Of a stretch of 64,000 bases of DNA, positions 56,760 through 64,000 are shown in pieces (within the stretch, counting starts at the first letter, position 1; every line of letters begins with the position of its first letter). The stretch covers positions 24,615,695 to 24,679,694 of the forward strand of contig CP137685.1 in NCBI GenBank assembly GCA_037976565.1, written 5' to 3'. A model generated the notes under the pieces. That model worked only from the letters and a program-made list of their open reading frames with translations. It was not told the origin of the DNA and ran no database searches. The DNA is from Mesocentrotus franciscanus. Lineage: Eukaryota > Echinodermata > Echinoidea > Camarodonta > Strongylocentrotidae. The position numbers and the translations under genes were made by a program.

Positions 56760-57800
56760 ACATGATATAAATTAGTGGGGTCTGGGGAGAAAAATGACTC
56801 TGGTCCCGATATCTTCTCGATAAATACTGTGAATCATATAGAGTAGTTCATTTTTGTAGTTATTTTGGTGCCTAGATCTCTTTTTTTTAGATCTATTTAT
56901 TACTATATATAAATGTAAATTTCTTCTTCTTGATATTATGTGTCTAACTGAATATTTTCAGATTGCCAGCCTTTTATTAATTCCCTCCCCCTTAATTGGT
57001 TGTCTTGTGACCGTTAATTGTGTGCTGTGTCTATATGGTCGATGTGCTGTATATAGTCTTATATTATTTTCATATTTTCTCTCTTTTCTCCCGTCTTGTC
57101 TAGTCTATATAGTCTCTCAATATTTGTACACTTCTTGTTTCTTATACCACCCTTTTCTTGATTTATTCTTAGGTTGTCACAAATATATACTCCCATCATC
57201 TTGTTTTGTTTTTATGTACCAACCAATTATTTGGTCCAGCTAGAGGGGACCCTAAAACTTACAAGCTCTGCTTTAATTTACCAGGGTCTCGATCCTCGTC
57301 TTTCTTTCATAGTGCACTTTGTTTTTATCATTGTCATAATTTTGTTTGCATTGTAAATGTGTAATGACCTCTATGTGACATTTCCCGTATTGTATATGTC
57401 CCATAAGTACCGGTACAAAGTACAACATTGTCATGTTCGTACATAGGTTCATTTCGATATATAGGATCGAGACGCACAAGGAATTTCGTTAGGCGGTTAA
57501 TTTTTGTAAGTACATGTCATGTAGGCCTATATTGTTGCTTTCATGTTTCAGTTTCTTGCTGTCTGCTGCCTCGAAATCATTGGAGCAAACTTGAAAGATA
57601 TGTGACAGCGCATGCCCCGCTCTATTCCGTGAAGAACACGATAGCACTGAACTATTTTCGAAAAATCAATTCAAGCTATATAGGGCAATTTCAGTACCGT
57701 AATTCATGTATGTCCCATACTCCATAGATATCACGTTCGCATTATGTAGTACGTCATTGTCATATGTTCGTACATAGTACATTTCAATAGGAGACGCACA
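56760..57800. other. intergenic upstream of METTL14
   Basis: No gene recognised. TTCGTACATAG and GAGACGCACAA words at 57430-57480 recur at 57765-57800 as an imperfect direct repeat. Confidence 0.4.
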
Positions 57801-58442
57801 ATACGTGCCTTCACGGTTGTTTCAACGCAAAGCATGCCGGGACAGATTTTGAGTACGGCAGTAGATTTTCACCTTCGCCGCGATCAGCTGTTCCATTGCC
57901 AACAACGGGATTGTTATCCTGTCAAATCAACATGACATCATAATCTTGTACAGGATCCGTTATTCTGCAGTGATTTTCTTTCATTCCAGTATAATTTGTA
58001 CAGTAATAAACCAAAGTCTGTGATTATGTATTTTTATGACGATCATTCAACCTAAAACACGAATGTTTAGCAGCTTAAAAAGGCAAACCACCGACCCAAA
58101 CTTCACACACACACATTTGAACATATGGGACTACATATTCATACCAAGGAACCCACTCTCATTAGCCCACTTTACTTCTTATTATCAGCTTTATTTTTTG
58201 AAGGATCGTCATAACAATACACAATCACAAACTTTGGTTTCTTACTGTACAAATGATACTGGAATGAAAGAAAATCACTGCAGAATAACGCATCCTGTAC
58301 AAGATTATGATGTTGATTCGACGGGATAAAAATCCCGTTGTTGGCAATGGAAAAGCTGATCGTGGCGAAGGTGAAAATCTACTGCCGTACTCAAAATCTG
58401 TCCCGGCATGCTTTGCGTTGAAACAACCGTGAAGGCACGTAT
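57801..58442. mobile_element. inverted-repeat element, ~640 bp
   Basis: Arms of about 220 bases: ATACGTGCCTTCACGGTTGT at the left, ACAACCGTGAAGGCACGTAT at the right, paired through GGACAGATTTTGAGTACGGC, CAACAACGGGAT, CTGCAGTGATTTTCTTTCAT and beyond. Spacer about 190 bases. No coding. Confidence 0.85.
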
Positions 58443-58504
58443 TAAGGCTATGAGAATTGCGTATACAGTGCGTCCCAGAAAAAACAAAACCGAGAAGTAT
58501 CGAT

Positions 58505-59255
58505 GTTTTATCATAACTTAGTCATAACTATAATTAATAAATGACACATATTTGTAAAGCTTAGAGTCTCCTCTTTCATTTGATGCTACTCAAGTGATGC
58601 ATATTCCACGCATGAGTGATTAAAAGCAATTTGAAGGAAGGAAACCAAAAAGTCATTTGGCGTATCTGAATTTCGAAGAAAAAATTACATTTCTAGAAAG
58701 ATCATTTTCTGCCCTTTCATATGACACCTGAATCAGGGAAAATGAGCCAGGAATAACAAAGTTCTGCTTGTTTAAACTAATGCTTGCATGCATAATTTTA
58801 TCAAACAAATACGTTTTCACTGGCTGCCTGCCCTAACAACACAGAAAGAAGACTCCGTTTCGTTAACGATCAGCCATGCATGAATACGTTTGATAACTCT
58901 CTTTGTTGCTACGGCAGGCAGCCATTGAAAACGATTTCGTTGAATCAAATTATGGAAATGCAAGCATTATTTTAAACAAAAAGAACTTTGTTATTCCTGG
59001 CTCATTTTTCCTGATAAAGGTGTCAATATTTGAAAGGGCAGAAAATGAACTTTCTAGAAATGTGAATTTTTCTTCGAAATTCAGATACCGCCCGCCAAAT
59101 GATTTTTTGGTTTCCTTCCTTCAAATTGCTTTTAATCACTCATGCGTGAAATATGCATCACCTGAGTAGCATCAAATAATGAAAGAGTAGACTCTTAGCT
59201 TTACAAATATGTGTCATTCATTAATTATAGTTGTGATTAAGTTATTATAAATCAT
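58505..59255. mobile_element. inverted-repeat element, ~750 bp
   Basis: Arms of about 330 bases around a short centre near 58870: CTGGCTGCCTGCC / GGCAGGCAGCC innermost, GCCAGGAATAACAAAGTTCT / GAACTTTGTTATTCCTGGC, AAGGAAGGAAACCAAAAA / TTTTTGGTTTCCTTCCTT, and TAAATGACACATATTTGTAAAG outermost. The open frame at 58903-59169 is arm sequence. Confidence 0.85.
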
Positions 59256-59742
59256 CGAGTCTATGGTCTATTCCGTGAAGGAGTAACCCTCTTCTTTTTC
59301 TGTTTTTATTCAGATAATCAATTCACATGTGAAGTGTGTCAGTAATACTGATGTTCTTCAAAAGTTAAAGTTGCAAAAGAGACGCATGTCGATCGTGAAC
59401 ATGCAGAAGACTCGTTTTACAGGAGGGTTCGATATTATTGTGTTGAAAATTTGACAGTTATTGATTTATGACTTATTTTGGCCAGATATAATATACACTT
59501 TCAGCCAGATCGTTGCACTTTTGCCACTTCTTTTGCAGGCGCAAACCCTTGTCAGTCGTTGTGCTTAACAGTACAGAGTCTGCACTGTGAGACTATGCCG
59601 ACGGCATAGGCTGCATGTGCTAGACGCAACCAGAGACTGACCAAACAAGTGTCAAATTAGAGTCTTTGCCTGCAGACTACTGACTACACTTCACAGCCAT
59701 ATGCACTTTTGCACAATACAAGACCTTCATCAAGGCTTGCTA
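59256..59742. other. intergenic, nothing recognised
   Basis: No repeat or gene that I recognise. Confidence 0.4.
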
Positions 59743-60767
59743 AGGCCAAAAAAAAAAATCATTTGGTTGTCCTCGACCGCCCGCTCGTCATTTTCGGCCC
59801 GCTCGTATTTTTTTTTTTTTGAAATATTTTTTTTTTAATTTTTGGAGCAATTTTTAAAGTTTTTTTGAGCAATTTTAACCATTTTATGCATGTTGCAAGG
59901 ATCGAAATGTGTCCTGTCGCCAATTTGGTCTTTCAGTGCGCAATTCTGTTTTTATATTATAATATAGAGGAGGGATTTTCGGCCAGATGGCAATTTTGGG
60001 CAGGTCCGTTGTACGCAGGTGAAATCACTTTAAAATACATAGCATAATCACATAATCACACACATACAATACATTTCAGAGTCACAGGAGATCGACATTT
60101 GCAATGGAAAATGCATCCTTAAATATCACATTTTAGCAATGTAATCGGCGGTCCTGCTACCTGAATCTGAAAAATCAAATATCTTACGCGTGTCTGTAAG
60201 GAAGATGGGTACCAAAACCTGAGCTGTATTTCAAGTATTTTCAGATTTAGATCGCGATTTTTCATGTATAGCATACTCAAAGTGTCTCACAGCACGTATT
60301 CAATAACTGCAGTCGGATAGCGCGCACACACGATGCACTGCATGCAGGGGTAATTTTCGGCGCGCCCAGCTCTGGCGTGGGATACACGCTCCGGCCGGCG
60401 GCCGCACGCGCTATAGATCAGCGGGTGAATGAACGACGCGCGTGCGCTCCCCATTGACTTTGTACATGCGGCCGAAAACTGCCTCGCTATAGCCAAAAAC
60501 TACCTCCGAAACAGTGAGAATGAAATTGAATATTGCCATGGCAATTCATGACTTTTTTCTGGGATTCTTTTTGTGTTTAAATAATAATAATATTGGTCTC
60601 ATGATTTGAACAAAAAATGAAAATAAATAGGAAGTAAAGAGTCCAAATGAAGTGGGGGAAAAAAATGAAATGGAAAAAAAAATAAAATAAAAAAATAAAA
60701 ATATCCGCCCGCCCGCCCCTCCAGAAAAGCAATCGAGGACAACCAAATGATTTTTTTTTTTTGGCCT
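59743..60767. mobile_element. 1.0-kb element with AGGCC-poly(A) inverted ends
   Basis: AGGCC then A11, TCATTTGGTTGTCCTCGA at the left. The right end is its complement: TCGAGGACAACCAAATGA, T run, GGCCT. A few bases inside, both ends carry CCGCCCGC words on the same strand and T- or A-rich stretches. The interior is diverse, with a CpG-rich patch at 60340-60450. Non-autonomous as far as seen. Confidence 0.8.
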
Positions 60768-60768
60768 A

Positions 60769-61388
60769 ATGCCTAGGTCACATATAAACCGGGCCCCGTA
60801 CGATTTTCCCTACCAGGCGGCTTGCCGTGGATTTTAGAGACCGTACGGGACCCCTTCCGATTTTCATTTCTACGGCATGTGCGGGTGCCCGGTGAAAATT
60901 GGTTGAGTGAAAATGCAAGGTGCCGGCCGGGTACCGGTCGGGTGCCGTCCGGTCATCTTACGGGCTCCGTCCAATGAACAGGTGCACCCTATGGCTAGCT
61001 CCCGGGGCCCGGCCGGGGTCCTCAAGGCTCCCGGCTGGGTGCCGTGCGGTGCACTGAACTTTTTGTCCTCTGACATCCGCGCCTCCATTGAAAATTGACA
61101 GAAAAGTCATGAGGGGCCCGTCCGGGCACCGTCCAGAGCCCGCACGGGACCCGTACGGTGCCCCACGGGCCCTTAATTTACGGGCTTTCTACGGCCTAAC
61201 GGTCAGTAAAAACGCCGAGAGAATTGGGAGCAGCCAACTCAGCACCACGGCGCCCGTACGTCTTATAAAAATGTCCCGGCGCCCGTGGGAACTGTACGGG
61301 AGCCGGCCGGCCACCGGCCGAAAATTCCCAAAATGTCTGTTTTTACTCGCCGTACTGGCCCCGGAGTGTATATGTGAAAGCCCCATTA
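60769..61388. repeat. GC-rich 0.63-kb unit, copy 1
   Basis: Starts TGCCTAGGTCACATATAAAC, CGGGCCCCGTACGATTTTCC; ends GCCCCGGAGTGTATATGTG, AAAGCCCCATTA. The two ends are themselves rough inverted repeats (TCACATATAAACCGGGCCCCGTACG against its reversed partner TCACATATACACTCCGGGGCC). Far richer in G, C and CpG than its surroundings. Confidence 0.85.
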
Positions 61389-62033
61389 TGCCTAGGTCAC
61401 ATATAAACCGGGCCCCGTACGATTTTCCCTACCCGGCCGACGACTTGCCGTGCATGCTTTTAGAGACCGTACGGGACCCTTCCGATTTTCATTTCTACGG
61501 CATGTGCGGTCACATATTCTGCGGCGCCAGGGAGATGCCTGGTGAAAATTGGTCGATTGGAAATGCAAGGTGCCCGGCCGGCCGGAGCCGGCCGGTAATC
61601 TTATACGGGCTCCGTCCGATGAACAGGTGCACCCAATGGCTCCCGGGGCCCGGCCGGGGTCCTCAAGGCGCCCGGCTGGGTGCCGTGCGGTCCACTGAAC
61701 TATTTGTCCTCTGACATCCGCATCTATTGAGAATTGACATTAAAACTCGTGAGGGGCCCGTCCGGGCACCATCCGGAGCCCGCACGGGACCCGTACGGTG
61801 CCCCACGGGCCCTTTACGGGCATTCTAGGGAATAAAGGTTTGATAAAAACGCCGGGAGAATTGGGAGCAGCCAACTCAGCACCACGGCGCCCGTACGGCT
61901 TAAAAAAATGTCCCGGCGCCCGTAGGAACTGTACGTAATACGGGAGCCGGCCGGGCACCGGCCGAAAATTCCCAACATGTCTGTTTTTACTCGCCGTACG
62001 GGCCCCGGAGTGTATATGTGAAAGCCCCATTAA
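61389..62033. repeat. GC-rich 0.63-kb unit, copy 2
   Basis: Direct duplicate of copy 1 with the same order of blocks (GAACAGGTGCACCC, GGGGCCCGGCCGGGGTCCTC, TGAGGGGCCCGTCCGGGCAC, ATTGGGAGCAGCCAACTCAG). It abuts the Kolobok-like MITE at 62034. The 208-codon frame at 61088-61714 crosses the junction and has no domain. Confidence 0.85.
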
Positions 62034-62623
62034 AGGGAAATCCAACCTTGATAGCAAACCTGACTAGAATATAAAGCAAAAAAATCAGAGAAGCCTACTG
62101 ATGAAAGTTTGAATGAAAACGGACCAAAATAAGAACGTTACGAATTGTTGAAAGTTGCAATTACTATATAGGTATTGGCTCTTCATTATTGGCTGAATTG
62201 ATAATGTCTATGTGATGTAGTGGCGGACAACTTTCCCATTTGCTCCAATACAATAAAGGACTAAAATTTCAACTTTTCATATATGTATGACTCGGGATGG
62301 TCTTTTCTTTTTAGAGGACCTGCAATAATGTACTCTCCATGATATATTTTGAGTAGTGCCCCGAGGGTGAAGGCACTTGGAAGAAAAACAAAAATAAGTG
62401 ATATTTTTGTACGTACGCGACAAACGGGAGAGTAATCCGTCACTACGTCACAATCCACAGACAAAATTGCCGATTTTAGATTCGCACAGCTGCATGTAGT
62501 GATATCATATTTCAAACACTCATAACTTTCTTAATATTGGTCCGATTTATTTCAAACTTTCGCCATTTCTCTGATTTTTCTGCTTTCATTCAAATGAACT
62601 TATTAGAAGGTTAGGATTTCCCT
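62034..62623 (-). mobile_element. MITE, Kolobok/T2-like, copy 2
   Basis: 590 bp with TTAA at 62030-62033 and 62624-62627. Ends AGGGAAATCCAACCTTGATA and TTAGGATTTCCCT. Internal sequence is the reverse complement of 8579-9163 (for instance ATGACTCGGGATGGTC, ATATATTTTGAGTAGTGCCC). Confidence 0.8.
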
Positions 62624-62639
62624 TTAAACATTGTTACGT

Positions 62640-63280
62640 AATTCACTGTCCTGCATTATCATCCGATGCACAGTCGGTCTTTTAAACAATAATGTTGACA
62701 TGAAGGATAAACCCCCCCCCACTCCGGGGTCGGAGGGACCGCATTCGTGTTCCCAAAATCTCCATTAAAGGGGTACTTTTCGCGCGACAAAGTCCGACCC
62801 GAGAATTGTATTTAAAAAAAGGGGGTGTATTTGACTTTTCACCCGGAGATTTTTTTTAAAAAGGGGGTGTTTTTACTTTTTCTCTCTTTGGATTCCTTAG
62901 AAATTAAAAAGAGGGTCATAAAATATCTTGAATATCATAGATAGGGGGTACATTGAGCAGTGTTCCGGATTCAAGGGGGTCTTCAAGGCAGGAAAAGCCC
63001 GCGAAATTATTGGGCAAACGGCGCGCCATATACGCGTACCCTAAATAACACTGAGTGGGGGCGGGGGCGGGGATAAACAAATCATTATTATGTCACTAAA
63101 GTAGGCCTACAAACAGATCGAAGGGCACAAAGGTTCATTCGCAGTGCTTCATGATGTAATCGGATGCACTTAAAAAGAAGAAATAAAATATCGAAGTGAC
63201 CAGCAGAGAGGCGAGGCGCATACAAACGTTTCAAAAGCAAAACCACGCCAAGCCGAATTCGATGCAGTTTTTGTCTCGCA
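62640..63280. other. intergenic, GC-mixed, nothing recognised
   Basis: Contains three imperfect repeats of a TTTAAAAAAAGGGGGTGT word (62810-62870) and a CGCGCGAC/GCGCGCC patch. No gene. Confidence 0.4.
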
Positions 63281-63284
63281 TGCG

Positions 63285-63700
63285 TAGCAAAAAGCGAGAC
63301 ATAGCGGCGTCAACATCAAAAACTTAACCATGCAAGGTTAAGTTTTTGAATTTTTAATATAATTTTGAAAGTACATAACTGTATAAGCTCTTATTCAATG
63401 AAACTTAAACTAAAGGGTTATCAAGTATCCCCAATCATGTGAGTAGAATTTCATGTCACTAAGTCAAGGTCAAAGGTCATTTCCGGTCATCAAACTTAGA
63501 CTACATGTATGTTGTGGCATCAGGTTAAGATTTTGAATTTTTATCGCAATTTTGAAAATATAGGCCTACATGTATTCCTATTCCATTAAACTTGTACCCA
63601 AGGGTTATCAAGTATCACACATCATATGACACAAATTCTAGGTCACAAAGTCAAGGTCAAAGGTCATTTTAGGTCAGTAGACTTGGATTATATTTTTCAC
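63285..63700 (+). repeat. 187-bp tandem repeat carrying DR1 motifs
   Basis: Two diverged units: TAAGTTTTTGAATTTTTAAT / TAAGATTTTGAATTTTTATC, GGGTTATCAAGTATC twice, GTCAAGGTCAAAGGTCATTT twice. The AGGTCAAAGGTCA 13-mers at 63467-63479 and 63654-63666 are 187 bases apart. Confidence 0.8.
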
Positions 63701-63879
63701 AACTTAATATGAGAATTAATATCAATTTTTGTTATTTGTTCATATTTCATGAAAGTTATCAATCTTGGTACAAACAATAGTAAATAATTCTTTTAATGAT
63801 TCTTAGTCAATATTCAATTCAAAATGCTGATTAGATTCAGAGGATTTCATTTTTGGGGGCCTGTTAATGGGTCACCCTG

Positions 63880-64000
63880 CCCAGTGGCGGATCAGGGGCC
63901 GGGGCCCCTCCCTAGAAAAAAAAGGTAAAAACACCCTTTTTTGGAAAAAAAAAGAAGTTGGGCCCCCTCCCCTGGCGCCCAAGGGGGGGGTGGCGGTCGA
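63880..64000. repeat. end of an unnamed repeat
   Basis: GGCGGATCAGGGGCCGGGGC resembles the GGCGCGGATCCAGGGGGC word in the fold-back element at 13.6 and 15.3 kb. Cut by the window edge. Confidence 0.4.

Noticed and set aside
58903..59169. 89-codon plus-strand frame
   Set aside because: It coincides with the right arm of the inverted repeat at 58505-59255; no domain.
61088..61714. 208-codon plus-strand frame
   Set aside because: It crosses the junction of two GC-rich repeat units, has competing frames on the other strand and no recognisable domain.

Overview
The window is animal nuclear DNA, most likely from an invertebrate deuterostome such as a sea urchin or another echinoderm. The evidence is long genes split by GT-AG introns, AT-rich intergenic DNA full of tRNA-derived SINEs and short inverted-repeat transposons, and protein matches to animal-specific genes. 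The species is an inference and cannot be fixed from the sequence alone. One 500-base run of N (46100-46599) is an assembly gap.

Four protein-coding loci can be supported. (1) 2610-2821, minus: the first exon of a probable rhodopsin-type G-protein-coupled receptor, with no further exon visible. (2) 19616-22362, minus: a two-exon sulfotransferase-like P-loop gene whose second exon is broken by two single-base frameshifts. (3) 26945-40128, plus: a 16-exon gene for a 953-residue multi-EF-hand protein of the EFCAB6 (DJBP) family, with consensus RFX X-box sites upstream, as expected for a ciliary or sperm-flagellar gene. (4) 43221-56511, minus: an 11-exon METTL14 gene, the non-catalytic partner of METTL3 in the m6A RNA methyltransferase. 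EFCAB6 and METTL14 are convergent, about 3.1 kb apart. For both genes every splice junction was read by eye and all exon phases agree.

The METTL14 model has two unusual points: the EPPL pseudo-active-site motif reads APPL, and a single-base deletion in a 51-bp tandem repeat turns the C-terminal RGG tail into an acidic tail. There is also a candidate alternative first exon in frame with exon 3.

The rest of the window is repeat territory: a 0.85-kb polypurine minisatellite (4.2-5.05 kb); a pair of Kolobok/T2-like MITEs (8.6 and 62 kb); a LINE 3' fragment (9.2-9.7 kb); a 3-kb fold-back element with a GC-rich core (12.95-15.97 kb); a 721-bp near-perfect palindrome with a Penelope/hammerhead-like motif (20.9-21.6 kb); a 390-bp array of self-complementary units (23.95-24.34 kb); many MITEs and SINEs in METTL14 introns, including two SINEs each split at a TTAA site; and, right of METTL14, nested inverted repeats and a GC-rich 0.63-kb unit present as a direct duplicate (57.8-62.0 kb). 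No CRISPR array, rRNA gene or intact tRNA gene was seen.
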